From the NCBI RefSeq assembly GCF_008973825.1, contig NZ_WCHR01000037.1, positions 1 to 61,813 of the forward strand: DNA of 61,813 nt, in the 5' to 3' direction. Source of the stretch: Gemmobacter serpentinus. GTDB taxonomy: Bacteria; Pseudomonadota; Alphaproteobacteria; Rhodobacterales; Rhodobacteraceae. The notes beneath the pieces are model-generated. The model was given only the letters and a program-made list of their open reading frames with translations. It was not told the DNA's origin and did not search any database. The first letter of the stretch is position 1. Every line of letters starts with the position of its first letter. This document shows positions 53,654 to 61,813 of the stretch, piece by piece. Position numbers and translations under genes: made by a program.

Positions 53654-54645
53654 CGCTTCCCCCGCCCCATACCATGCAGGCCATCGCGATTTCGGAACCC
53701 GGTGGCCCCGAGGTGCTGAAACCCGTGGAGGTCACGGTGCCGGTGCCCAATCATGGCGAGATCCTGATCCGCGTGGCCTATGCGGGGGTGAACCGCCCCG
53801 ATGCGCTGCAACGCGCAGGCCTTTATGCGCCGCCCCCCACGGCCTCCCCCCTGCCGGGGCTGGAGGCTGCGGGCTGGGTCGCGGCCGTCGGCCCCGGCGT
53901 CACCAAATGGCAGCCCGGCGACCGGGTGACCGCGCTGCTGCCCGGCGGCGGCTATGCCGAATATGCCATCACCCCGGAAGATCACGCTTTGCCGGTGCCC
54001 GAAGGCATCGCCCTGCGCGACGCGGCCTGCCTGCCCGAGACCTGTTTCACCGTCTGGTCCAATGTGATGATCCGGGGTGGCTTGCGCGCGGGCGAACGCT
54101 TTCTGGTCCATGGCGGGGCATCGGGCATCGGCACCACCGCGATCCAGATGGCGCGCGCCATCGGGGCCCGGGTCTTTGCCACCGCCGGCAGCCCCGAGAA
54201 ATGCGCAGCCTGCGAGGCGCTCGGGGCTGAAAAGGCGGTGAATTACCATGACGAGGATTTCGTGAAGGTGATGAAGGCCGAGGGCGGTGCCCATGTCATC
54301 CTTGATATGGTCGGCGGCGATTACATCCAGCGCAACGTCAAGGCGCTGGCCGATGAGGGGCGGCTGGTGCAGATTGCCTTCCTGCAAGGCAGCAAAGCAG
54401 AGCTGAACTTTGCCGAGGTGATGATGCGCCGCCTGACCCTTACCGGATCGACCCTGCGCCCGCAAAGCGATCTGGCCAAAGCGCGCTATGCCCGCCACCT
54501 TGCCAAACATGTCTGGCCGATGGTCGAGCGCGGCACGTTGCGCCCGGTGATCGACAGCGAATTTCCCTTGATCGAGGCCGCCGCAGCCCATGCCCGCATG
54601 GAAAGCAACGCCCATATCGGCAAGATCGTGTTGAAACTGGCCTGA
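53650..54645 (+). CDS. NAD(P)H-dependent quinone oxidoreductase (zeta-crystallin type MDR)
   Basis: A 331-aa medium-chain reductase of the quinone oxidoreductase group. Recognised motifs are GVNRPDALQRAGLY, LPGLEAAGWVAAVGPGVTKW, and the NADPH-binding fold LVHGGASGIGTTAIQMARAI. Zinc-binding residues of alcohol dehydrogenases are absent, as expected. It starts inside the last 4 bases of the COQ9 gene (ATGA). A hairpin with CTGATC and GATCAG arms covers its stop (54643-54660). Confidence 0.93.
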   Translation: MTLPPPHTMQAIAISEPGGPEVLKPVEVTVPVPNHGEILIRVAYAGVNRPDALQRAGLYAPPPTASPLPGLEAAGWVAAVGPGVTKWQPGDRVTALLPGGGYAEYAITPEDHALPVPEGIALRDAACLPETCFTVWSNVMIRGGLRAGERFLVHGGASGIGTTAIQMARAIGARVFATAGSPEKCAACEALGAEKAVNYHDEDFVKVMKAEGGAHVILDMVGGDYIQRNVKALADEGRLVQIAFLQGSKAELNFAEVMMRRLTLTGSTLRPQSDLAKARYARHLAKHVWPMVERGTLRPVIDSEFPLIEAAAAHARMESNAHIGKIVLKLA

Positions 54646-54820
54646 TCGGACCAGATCAGGGCAAGGGCGGGGCAGAACGGCCCGCCCCGCCACAATCGCC
54701 GTTTCCATGCCATGAACGATCCGCTGCATTTCCCCCAAACCGTCCCGCCCTCGCCGCTATCTCGCCTGAATTGAAGATCAATAAGGGCCGGGACAGCGCA
54801 TAGGCCGCATGGGGAAGACA

Positions 54821-55726
54821 ATGGACCGACTGACCGAAATGGAAGCTTTTGCCACCGTGGTGGATCAGGGCGGTTTTACCGATGCAGCCAAGAAAATGGG
54901 CATTTCAAAATCTGCCGTATCCAAACACGTCTCGGCGCTGGAGGCCCGGCTTGGGGCCCGGCTGCTGAACCGCACCACAAGGCGGGTCAGCCCGACCGAG
55001 ATCGGACTGGCCTATTACGACCGCGCCCGCCGCGTGCTCAATGATGCGGGCGAGGCGGATGCGCTGGTGACCTCGATGCAATCGGCACCGTCGGGCCTCC
55101 TGCGCATCTCTGTCGCCACCGATTTCGGGGTGAACCTGCTCTCGCCGATCCTTGGCGATTTCCTGCTGGAATATCCCGATATCACCGTGAACATGGTGCT
55201 GAACAACCGCTATGTCGAACTGATCTCCGAAGGGTTCGACATGGCGATCCGCGTCGGCGAGCTGGAAGACAGCAGCCTGCGCGCCCGCAAGCTGACCGAG
55301 ACGTCAAAGCGCATGATCGGCTCGCCCAGCTATTTCCAGAAATTCGGTCGACCGATGAAGATCGATGACCTGAACGAACACAAACTTTTGCACTATTCCA
55401 ACCAGGCCAATGGCAATGTGTGGAAAGTGACTGCGCCCTCGGGGGAAAAGCGTCAGGTCCGCTCCAACGGCTGGCTGACGGTGAATGACGGGCAATCGCT
55501 GCTCAATGCCGCGATTGCGGGCCTTGGCATCGCCTATCTGCCCTCGTTCCTTTACGCCGATGCGCTGGCCAAGGGTCAGATCGAAGAGGCGATCCCGGGC
55601 CTGCCGATCGAGATGCTGGGGATCTATGCGGTCTATCCGCCGGGCCGCTTCACCCAGCCGAAAGTGCGTGCCTTCATCGACTTCCTTGCGCGGCGCTTCC
55701 TTGAAAAAGGCCCCGAAAACTGGTGA
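54821..55726 (+). CDS. LysR-family transcriptional regulator
   Basis: A 301-aa LysR-type protein with the winged helix MEAFATVVDQGGFTDAAKKM, then ISKSAVSKHVSALEARLGAR and LNRTTRRVSPTEIG, and the C-terminal periplasmic-binding-like effector domain. The start at 54821 has GGGGAAGACA at good distance; an ATG at 54809 would add 4 residues. The neighbouring genes are the quinone oxidoreductase upstream (same strand) and an OmpA-type gene convergent downstream, so its target is not obvious. Confidence 0.94.
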   Translation: MDRLTEMEAFATVVDQGGFTDAAKKMGISKSAVSKHVSALEARLGARLLNRTTRRVSPTEIGLAYYDRARRVLNDAGEADALVTSMQSAPSGLLRISVATDFGVNLLSPILGDFLLEYPDITVNMVLNNRYVELISEGFDMAIRVGELEDSSLRARKLTETSKRMIGSPSYFQKFGRPMKIDDLNEHKLLHYSNQANGNVWKVTAPSGEKRQVRSNGWLTVNDGQSLLNAAIAGLGIAYLPSFLYADALAKGQIEEAIPGLPIEMLGIYAVYPPGRFTQPKVRAFIDFLARRFLEKGPENW

Positions 55727-55762
55727 TCCACCACGGGGAACCGCGCTCTTAAAGCCAGACGA

Positions 55763-56728
55763 TCAGGGGGCAGCCCCGATCTGGGTCGAGGTCAACATGA
55801 CCTCGACCCTTCTGTTTTGCGTGCGCCCCTCGGGGCTCAGGTTGCTGACGCGCGGGGCAAGATAGCCCACGCCCTCGGCCTCGATCCGGTCGGCCGATAT
55901 GCCCTGCGCAATCAGCGCCTTGCGCACCGCCTGTGCCCGCGCCTTGGAAAGCGCGATATTGCCCGCAAGCCCACCCGAGGCATCGGTATGGCCAACCAGC
56001 GCGATGCGGGCGTCAGGGCGCGCCTTGAGGTAATCGGCCAATTGTGTCAGCACGACAGGTGTTGCGCCCTGAAGCTCGGCCTTGCCGGATGCGAAATTCA
56101 CCCCGTCCAGCACGACACTTCCCGCATTTTCCAGCCTTGCCCCCAATTGCCCGACCGGCTGCGGCGCAAGCGGAGGTGCCGCGGGCTGGGCCCTGTCGAC
56201 CTGCGATGCGGTGGTGTCAGGCACCGCCATCGCCGGCGCATCCGCCATCAGCGCCCCGCTGACCCGCGTCAGCTGCACAAAGGCCGCCATCCGCGCCCGG
56301 CTGATCGTCAGGCTGAGCATGGCATCGCCCTTGCGCAGCGCGATATAGCGAAAATCGCCCAGATCGACATGCATGTCGGGTTCCATGATCAAGGGCAGCG
56401 CATAGCGGAAATCAAAGCCGCCACATTCATCGGTGTCGCAGGCAAAAACCTCGCGCCAGCCCTCGGCCAGCAATTGCGCCCGCAACCGCTGCGCCAGATC
56501 CAGCGTGCTCTGGTCGGTGTCGATGCGCCAGGCGGTCTGGTCCACCAGCCCCGCGCGTTCCTCGCCCGGCACAGATCCGGCCTGCCAGCGCCCGGTCGCG
56601 ATCCGCAAGGACGCGCCCTGTTCGCTTTGCGTCGCGGTCTGCACCGCAGGCGCGCCGAAATCCAGCGCCTGCGCCTGCAGGGCGGCGGGCGCGGAAAGGG
56701 TGAACAGCAAGGGCAATAGCAGGCGCAT
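55763..56728 (-). CDS. OmpA-family outer-membrane protein
   Basis: A 321-aa exported protein with signal peptide MRLLLPLLFTLSAPAALQA and a C-terminal OmpA domain: ASGKAELQGATPVVLTQLAD, ALVGHTDASGGLAGNIALSK and GRTQNRRVEVMLTS, which binds peptidoglycan. The N-terminal half (residues about 25-190) has CDTDECGGFDFRYALPLI and resembles a separate folded domain that I do not recognise. The start at 56728 overlaps the stop of the GNAT gene by one base. Confidence 0.9.
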   Translation of the reverse strand: MRLLLPLLFTLSAPAALQAQALDFGAPAVQTATQSEQGASLRIATGRWQAGSVPGEERAGLVDQTAWRIDTDQSTLDLAQRLRAQLLAEGWREVFACDTDECGGFDFRYALPLIMEPDMHVDLGDFRYIALRKGDAMLSLTISRARMAAFVQLTRVSGALMADAPAMAVPDTTASQVDRAQPAAPPLAPQPVGQLGARLENAGSVVLDGVNFASGKAELQGATPVVLTQLADYLKARPDARIALVGHTDASGGLAGNIALSKARAQAVRKALIAQGISADRIEAEGVGYLAPRVSNLSPEGRTQNRRVEVMLTSTQIGAAP

Positions 56729-57438
56729 CAGGGGATCCGGTAATGGTAATGCGTGACCGCTACCATGCCGAGCCGCGTATACAAGGCCCGCGCCGGGGCG
56801 TTCTGTTCGGTCACCACAAGGGCAAGCCGCGATGCCCCCTGATCTTGCGCCCAACATGCCGCAGCCCGCAAGATGTTGACGGCGGTTCCCTGCCGACGCA
56901 GATCAGGTCGCACCTCCAGCGCGTGCAGCATCGCGATATCGCCATGCACCGCCACAAAGGCCGCGCCGGCAGGCGTGTCATTGCTGCGGCCCAGAATGGC
57001 GGATTTCGGCCCCAGAACCCGCGCCATAACCTCGACGCGGGCGGGGCCAATGCCGCCCTCGGCCCAAAGGTCCAGGGTGATGGCAAGCGGTGGCCAATGC
57101 GTAAAGGCGGCCATCGGGCTGACCTCGCCCTGCAGATCGGAAAGGGCTGCCGCATAGGCCACGACCGGGTCATGCCGCCGGTAGCCGCGCGCGGCCAATG
57201 CCGCATCCAGCGCCGCGTCACCTTCGCGCAGCACCCAGAGCCGCCCCTGCCCCATCGCGTCCATGCGCGCCTCGGCCAGTTCGATGTCCTCAGGCACCCA
57301 CGGCCCTTCGGCGCTGGCCGCACTGACCCGCTGCCCGCCGCCCGCCCCATCGCGCAGCCGCCACGGCCCGACGGTCAGGCTGCGCGCGGGCGGCCATGTG
57401 GCCTCCATTGCCTCGGCCAGTTCGGCGGGCGTCATCAT
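56728..57438 (-). CDS. GNAT-family N-acetyltransferase
   Basis: A 236-aa protein with a C-terminal GNAT core (residues about 130-236): FVAVHGDIAMLHALEVRPDL, RRQGTAVNILRAAACWAQD (motif A, RRQGTA) and LVVTEQNAPARALYTRLGMV. The N-terminal part, with RDGAGGGQRVSAASAEG, is family-specific. The acceptor is unknown. It overlaps the CinA-like gene by 4 bases and the OmpA gene by one base, so the three genes are probably translated together. Confidence 0.88.
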   Translation of the reverse strand: MMTPAELAEAMEATWPPARSLTVGPWRLRDGAGGGQRVSAASAEGPWVPEDIELAEARMDAMGQGRLWVLREGDAALDAALAARGYRRHDPVVAYAAALSDLQGEVSPMAAFTHWPPLAITLDLWAEGGIGPARVEVMARVLGPKSAILGRSNDTPAGAAFVAVHGDIAMLHALEVRPDLRRQGTAVNILRAAACWAQDQGASRLALVVTEQNAPARALYTRLGMVAVTHYHYRIP

Positions 57439-58154
57439 CCGAACAACGCCTGCAAACGCAGCATGGCCGCCGACAATCGGGCGGGATCGGTGCCCCGGAT
57501 CACCAGATTGGTGCCGAACGCGCCATTCTGGGTGAAGGGATAGGACCCCATCGACAGGTCCGGGAAATCGGCCGCAAGGTCCGCGAAAGGCCCGGCCACC
57601 TCGCCCTCGCCGCGGTTCACCCGCAGCGATTGCGACAAAAGCGGCGCGCCGCCGGCGATGCCTTGCAGGACACCGGCCACCATCGCCTCGAAGATATTGG
57701 GAACGCCCGCCATGACATGGACATTGCCAAGGCTGAAGCCCGGCGCCACAGAGACCGGATTGTCGATCAGCACCGCGCCATCGGGGATACGCGCCATGCG
57801 CTGGCGGGCTGCGTTGAACTCCACCCCGGCGCGGTCGTAATGGGCCTGCAACAGCGCCATCGCATCAGCGCGATGTGTGATGGCCACGCCAAAGGCTGCC
57901 GCAATGGCCTCCGCCGTGATGTCGTCATGGGTCGGGCCAATGCCGCCGCTGGTAAAGACATGATCCCACTCTGCCCGCAGCGCATTCACTGCCTGAATGA
58001 TCGCCTCCGGCTCATCCGCGACCACGCGCGCCTCCATCAGACGGATGCCGCGCGCGTTCAATGCGCCCGCCAGATGATGGGTATTGCTGTCACGGGTGCG
58101 GCCCGACAGGATCTCGTCGCCGATCACCAGCATGGCGGCGGTGGGGTTGGACAT
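57435..58154 (-). CDS. CinA N-terminal/molybdopterin-binding domain protein
   Basis: A 239-aa protein of the MoaB/Mog-like fold found at the CinA N terminus. The start is AMLVIGDEILSGRTRDSNTH, followed by RVVADEPEAIIQAVNALRAE, the motif VFTSGGIGPTHDDITAEAIA and VMAGVPNIFEAMVAGVL. In CinA this domain is linked to a pyridine nucleotide deamidase; that C-terminal domain is absent here, so it is a stand-alone copy. GGAGG lies 8 bases before the ATG at 58154. Confidence 0.92.
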   Translation of the reverse strand: MSNPTAAMLVIGDEILSGRTRDSNTHHLAGALNARGIRLMEARVVADEPEAIIQAVNALRAEWDHVFTSGGIGPTHDDITAEAIAAAFGVAITHRADAMALLQAHYDRAGVEFNAARQRMARIPDGAVLIDNPVSVAPGFSLGNVHVMAGVPNIFEAMVAGVLQGIAGGAPLLSQSLRVNRGEGEVAGPFADLAADFPDLSMGSYPFTQNGAFGTNLVIRGTDPARLSAAMLRLQALFG

Positions 58155-58325
58155 GGGATGTGCCTCCTTCATCACGGCCAGCCTAGCGCGCGGCGCGGAC
58201 AGTGGCAAATGACTGGCCAGTGAGCCGGGCCGCCGAAAGCCCCGCCCCGACAGGCCGCGCCCGGCCTCTGGCCTTTTGCCGGATCACCCTTTATCTACAC
58301 GCCCAAACCAAGGAAAGGGCACCCT

Positions 58326-59135
58326 GTGAACGATCTGCGTGGCCGCGTCACCAAGGATGGTATCCGCATCTATGAGGATGCCGATTTTGCAGGTATGCGT
58401 GCCGCCGGTCAGGTGACGGCACAGATCCTGGATGCCGTGGCATCCTTGGTGAAGCCAGGGGCCACCACCGCCGAAATTGACGCCTTCATCACCGATGAGG
58501 TGAAGCGCCATGGCGTCACCTCGGCCACCATCGGCTACAAGGGGTATCAGCACGCCTCCTGCATCAGCGTGAACCATGTGGTCTGCCACGGCATTCCGGG
58601 TAGCAAGGTGCTGGCGGATGGCGACATCCTGAATATCGACGTCACGGTGATCGTTGATGGCTGGTTCGGCGACAGCTCGCGCATGTATGTGGCGGGCACG
58701 CCAGGCCGCAAGGCCGAACGTCTGATCGAGGTCACGCATGAGGGCCTGATGCGGGGCATTGCGGCCGTGAAGCCCGGCAATACCTTCGGCGATATCGGCC
58801 ACGCCATTCAGGCCTATGTCGAGGCGCAGCGCATGTCGGTCGTGCGCGATTTCTGCGGCCATGGGCTGGGTCGGGTGTTCCATGCGCCGCCGAATGTGCT
58901 GCATTACGGGCGCGCGGGCTCCGGTCCGGTGCTGGAGGAAGGCATGTTCTTCACCATCGAGCCGATGGTGAACCTTGGCCGTCCCGAAACCAAGGTTCTG
59001 GCCGATGACTGGACAGCGGTGACGCGCGACAAATCGCTGTCGGCGCAGTATGAGCATTCCATCGGGGTGACCGCGACGGGCTGCGAGATCTTCACCCTGT
59101 CGCCCGCTGACAAATTCTTCCGCACCTGGGAGTGA
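58326..59135 (+). CDS. map: Methionine aminopeptidase, type I
   Basis: Map removes the initiator methionine from nascent proteins. The 269-aa product starts with GTG (58326) and has [20 protein letters not shown], the metal ligands in [21 protein letters not shown] (Asp), [17 protein letters not shown] (His) and [10 protein letters not shown] (Glu). A GGAAAGGG lies upstream. The Zn-finger-like N-terminal extension of larger Map proteins is missing. The next gene, ttcA, starts 4 bases later. Confidence 0.97.
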   Translation: MNDLRGRVTKDGIRIYEDADFAGMRAAGQVTAQILDAVASLVKPGATTAEIDAFITDEVKRHGVTSATIGYKGYQHASCISVNHVVCHGIPGSKVLADGDILNIDVTVIVDGWFGDSSRMYVAGTPGRKAERLIEVTHEGLMRGIAAVKPGNTFGDIGHAIQAYVEAQRMSVVRDFCGHGLGRVFHAPPNVLHYGRAGSGPVLEEGMFFTIEPMVNLGRPETKVLADDWTAVTRDKSLSAQYEHSIGVTATGCEIFTLSPADKFFRTWE

Positions 59136-59139
59136 AGGC

Positions 59140-60030
59140 ATGGATGATCTGGCCGAACCGCTTGGCGATATCCATCCGCTGTTTCACGGCGCGCCCTCCT
59201 CGACCGAGTTCAAGAAGCTGCGCAAGCGGCTGGTGCGCGAGACCCGCGAGGCCATCGAGCATTACGGGATGATCGAACGCGGCGCGCGCTGGCTGGTCTG
59301 CCTGTCGGGCGGCAAGGACAGCTACACGCTGCTGGCGGTTTTGCACGAGCTGAAATGGCGCGGGTTGCTGCCGGTCGATCTGCTGGCGTGCAATCTGGAT
59401 CAGGGGCAACCGAATTTTCCCGCCACCGTCCTGCCGGAGTTTCTGGCGCGGATGGGCGTGCCGCACCGGATCGAATATCAGGATACCTATTCCATCGTGA
59501 TGGACAAGATCGGCGCGGGCAAGACCATGTGTTCGCTCTGCTCGCGGCTTCGACGCGGCAACCTATACCGGATCGCGCGCGAGGAAGGCTGTTCTGCCGT
59601 GGTGCTGGGCCATCACCGCGATGACATTCTGGAAACCTTTTTCATGAACCTGTTTCACGGCGGGCGGCTGGCCACCATGCCGCCGAAGCTGTTGAACGAG
59701 GATGGGGATCTGTTCGTCTATCGCCCGCTGGCCTTTTCTGCCGAGGTGGATTGCGAGAAATTCGCCCGCGCGCTGAACTATCCGATCATCCCCTGCGATC
59801 TTTGCGGCAGCCAGGAAGGCCTGCAACGCCAGCAGGTCAAGCAATTGCTGGATGGCTGGGAGGCCCGCAATCCGGGTCGGCGGCAGGTGATGTTCCGGGC
59901 GCTGATGAACGCGCGTCCCTCGCATCTTCTGGATCCGTCGCTATTCGATTTTGCCGGGCTGATGCGCGGGGCGGCACCGGAAAGCGGTGCAGTTTCCGAA
60001 AATCCTCTGCATTTCGGCGCACCGCTTTAA
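59140..60030 (+). CDS. ttcA: tRNA 2-thiocytidine(32) synthetase TtcA
   Basis: TtcA thiolates cytidine 32 of some tRNAs and carries an iron-sulfur cluster. The 296-aa protein has the P-loop [20 protein letters not shown] and the two cluster motifs [20 protein letters not shown] and [19 protein letters not shown] (C-x2-C pairs), together with [21 protein letters not shown]. It starts 4 bases after map, so both genes probably form one transcript. Confidence 0.97.
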   Translation: MDDLAEPLGDIHPLFHGAPSSTEFKKLRKRLVRETREAIEHYGMIERGARWLVCLSGGKDSYTLLAVLHELKWRGLLPVDLLACNLDQGQPNFPATVLPEFLARMGVPHRIEYQDTYSIVMDKIGAGKTMCSLCSRLRRGNLYRIAREEGCSAVVLGHHRDDILETFFMNLFHGGRLATMPPKLLNEDGDLFVYRPLAFSAEVDCEKFARALNYPIIPCDLCGSQEGLQRQQVKQLLDGWEARNPGRRQVMFRALMNARPSHLLDPSLFDFAGLMRGAAPESGAVSENPLHFGAPL

Positions 60031-60104
60031 CCTTTGATTGCCGAAGCCACGCCTAGCCTGCGGTCACGCGGGGATGTCCTCCCGCGCTTGGCAGGAGGCA
60101 GGAC

Positions 60105-61667
60105 ATGTCCGAAGACCCGGCGATGGACGAGGCGACGATCTGGACGCGCCTGTTATGGCTGTTGCGCCGGAAAGAGGTGCTGGCGCTGGTGCCGGTCATC
60201 ATGCTGGCCTGCTACTGGCTGGCGGGTGACACGGCCATGCTGGCCGTTGCGCTGTTCGCTCCGCTGGCGCTGACGCTGATCGGTGCGCTGCGCCTTGAGC
60301 CACCGCCGCCCCAGATGACTGACCCGCTGGAAGGCATCGCGCTGCGCCCGCAACTGGTGGCCTCGCTGGATGGGTTTCTGAAACAGGCCCCGCTTTCGGG
60401 GCTGCAAAGCGGCTGCCTCGTGCTGCAATTCGACGGTGCCGAGGTCCTGCGCGAGCGTCATGGCCGCGCCGCACAGGCCGAGATCATCGCCCGCAGCGCC
60501 GAACGGCTGTGTTCGGCCCTGCGCATGGGCGATATCGTGGCCCGGTTGGAAGGCGGCGGTTTCGCCGTGGTGCTGGCACCGCAGCGGCGGTTGACGCTGG
60601 AAACCATGATCCAGCTTTCAGCACGTTTGCAGGCGGCATTGGCCCCACCGATCCATCTGGATGTCGCCCGGATCTATATCAGCTGTTCGATCGGCTTCTG
60701 CCTGCCAAACCATCTGCCCGACCGCTCATCCGCAGACAGATCCGGTGCCGCCATGCTGGATGCCGCGCAGATCGCCGCGGATGAGGCGCAGCGTCATGGG
60801 CCAGGCGCGATCCGTGCCTTTTCCCCCGATATGCCCGCGACCCGTGCCGATCGCGATGCCATGCGGGCATTGCTTGAAACCGCGCTGGATACCGGCCAGA
60901 TCGTCGCGCATTTCCAACCGCAATTGCGCACCGATACCGGCACGATTTCGGGGTTCGAGGTGCTGGCCCGCTGGCAGCATCCGGAACGCGGCACCGTGCC
61001 CCCGATGGAGTTTCTGCCCGCCCTGGAGGATGCGGGCCTGTCGGAACGGCTGGCCGAGGTCATGCTGTTTCAGGCCCTGACCGCGCTTGCCCGATGGGAC
61101 AAGGCCGGGCTGCCGGTTCCGATGATCGGGGTCAACTTCTCGCTTTCGGATCTGCGCAATCCACGCCTGGTCGAAAAGCTGCAATGGGAGCTGGAACGCT
61201 TTGACCTGACGCCCGATCGGCTGGCGGTGGAGGTGCTGGAAAATGTCGTGGCCTCGCCCGATGATGATGTGGTCGTGCGCAATATCGCGGCGCTGTCGCG
61301 GCTGCATTTCGGCATTGACCTGGACGATTTTGGCACGGGCCATGCCTCGATCACCAATATCCGCCGGTTCGAGGTGCGGCGACTGAAGATTGATCGCAGC
61401 TTCGTCACCCGCATCGACACCGATCCCGAACAGCAGAAGATTGTGGCCGCCATCCTGTCCATGGCGGAAAAGCTGGGGCTGGATACGTTGGCAGAAGGGG
61501 TGGAGACAGCTTCCGAACTGGCGCAGATCGCCCGCATGGGATGTGGCCATGTGCAGGGCTTCGGCATTGGTCGCCCGATGGGCTTTGATCAGGCAACGGA
61601 GTGGATGCTGCATCACCGCAGCACACAACGCCCGACCGGGCAAAAACGCGGCCCGCGCCTGGCCTGA
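60105..61667 (+). CDS. GGDEF-EAL domain protein, probable c-di-GMP phosphodiesterase
   Basis: A 520-aa cytoplasmic-membrane protein. Residues about 20-65 have two hydrophobic helices, residues about 80-235 form a GGDEF-like domain that has EGGGF instead of the catalytic GGDEF, and residues about 245-510 form an EAL domain with EVLARW (the EAL motif), VNFSLSDLRNP, DLDDFGTGHASITNI, KIDRSFVTRI and DTLAEGVETASE. The intact EAL acids suggest c-di-GMP breakdown, while the GGDEF half cannot make c-di-GMP but may bind GTP. AGGAGG precedes the ATG. Confidence 0.93.
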   Translation: MSEDPAMDEATIWTRLLWLLRRKEVLALVPVIMLACYWLAGDTAMLAVALFAPLALTLIGALRLEPPPPQMTDPLEGIALRPQLVASLDGFLKQAPLSGLQSGCLVLQFDGAEVLRERHGRAAQAEIIARSAERLCSALRMGDIVARLEGGGFAVVLAPQRRLTLETMIQLSARLQAALAPPIHLDVARIYISCSIGFCLPNHLPDRSSADRSGAAMLDAAQIAADEAQRHGPGAIRAFSPDMPATRADRDAMRALLETALDTGQIVAHFQPQLRTDTGTISGFEVLARWQHPERGTVPPMEFLPALEDAGLSERLAEVMLFQALTALARWDKAGLPVPMIGVNFSLSDLRNPRLVEKLQWELERFDLTPDRLAVEVLENVVASPDDDVVVRNIAALSRLHFGIDLDDFGTGHASITNIRRFEVRRLKIDRSFVTRIDTDPEQQKIVAAILSMAEKLGLDTLAEGVETASELAQIARMGCGHVQGFGIGRPMGFDQATEWMLHHRSTQRPTGQKRGPRLA

Positions 61668-61717
61668 CAGACGCGCCGACCGGCGTGGTCATCAGGACCA
61701 ATGCCGCTGTTTCCCTC

Positions 61718-61813
61718 CCCAGACCCAGACCCAGACCCAGACCCAGACCCAGACCCAGACCCAGACCCAGACCCAGACCCAGACCCAGACCCAGACCCAG
61801 ACCCAGACCCAGA
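61718..61813. repeat. CCCAGA hexanucleotide array running off the window
   Basis: From 61718 to the last base, 16 perfect copies of CCCAGA follow each other without interruption, and the window ends inside the array. Read in frame it would encode Pro-Arg, Pro-Asp or Gln-Thr on the plus strand, or Ser-Gly on the minus strand. The array begins 50 bases after the EAL gene. A slipped-strand repeat or an assembly breakpoint is possible. Confidence 0.95.

Noticed and set aside
61718-61813. The CCCAGA array as a CRISPR or telomere-like element
   Set aside because: The unit is six bases with no spacers; bacterial telomere or CRISPR structures are not of this type.

Overview
The window is a 61.8 kb piece of a high-GC alphaproteobacterial chromosome, most likely from the family Rhodobacteraceae (Paracoccus/Rhodobacter/Gemmobacter-like). 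The evidence is the gene content and order: a CcrM-type methyltransferase next to rnhB, the alphaproteobacterial block murA-DUF2948-hisD-UPF0262-phosphatase, COQ9, a DUF6478-like gene, the accD-folC pair and Tol-Pal proteins of alphaproteobacterial type. The genus is not determined. Coding density is high, many neighbours overlap by 1-4 bases, and no IS element, phage, CRISPR array or rRNA operon was seen. Both edges are low-complexity (a G/C run on the left, a CCCAGA hexanucleotide array on the right), which suggests a contig end.

Layout. 0.3-4.3 kb (minus strand): one-carbon genes fhs and folD with a chorismate mutase between them, followed by a membrane-anchored LytTR regulator. 4.5-5.4 kb: an orphan RTX calcium-binding protein. 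5.4-16.4 kb (minus): a long envelope and quality-control run, read as unknown gene, ybgC, tolQ, tolR, tolA, a free-standing TolA C-terminal-domain paralogue, tolB, pal, cpoB, tilS, ftsH, tam. 16.5-19.3 kb (plus): RbsD/FucU-family mutarotase, mutY, AlkB-like di-iron membrane oxygenase. 19.5-21.4 kb (minus): rnhB and ccrM with three GANTC sites between them. 22.0-25.6 kb (plus): a small secreted protein, a membrane protein with a C-terminal winged helix, an MscS-type channel and a flavoprotein. 25.6-28.0 kb: GNAT and SnoaL-like genes, then an NmrA-like quinone reductase divergent from an HxlR/DUF24 regulator.

28.0-33.1 kb: the murA-hisD block and two tRNA genes (Thr-GGT, Met-CAT). 34.0-38.7 kb (minus): an inositol/sugar uptake operon (substrate-binding protein, permease, ATPase, SDR, IolG) with two GGAA-N6-TTCC-type operators upstream. 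39.1-45.3 kb: ybbP-like and ybbA-like ABC genes divergent from a tesA-like esterase, then accD and folC. 45.5-49.9 kb: lipoproteins, a DUF6478-like pair, msrB, a glutathione transferase, mscL and an NlpE-like protein. 50-52.9 kb: alanine dehydrogenase divergent from an Lrp-type regulator, a VOC protein, a 15-base tandem repeat and rpsU. 52.9-61.7 kb: COQ9, quinone oxidoreductase, a LysR regulator, an OmpA-type protein, GNAT, a CinA-like domain, map, ttcA and a GGDEF-EAL phosphodiesterase.

The most unusual items are the secreted-protein/membrane-winged-helix pair at 21992-22949, whose order (membrane part first, DNA-binding domain last) is the reverse of ToxR; the TolA-domain paralogue coupled to tolA; the predicted redox-sensing HxlR/quinone reductase pair with its operator; and the GANTC cluster in front of ccrM. 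All functions are read from sequence patterns without database searches.
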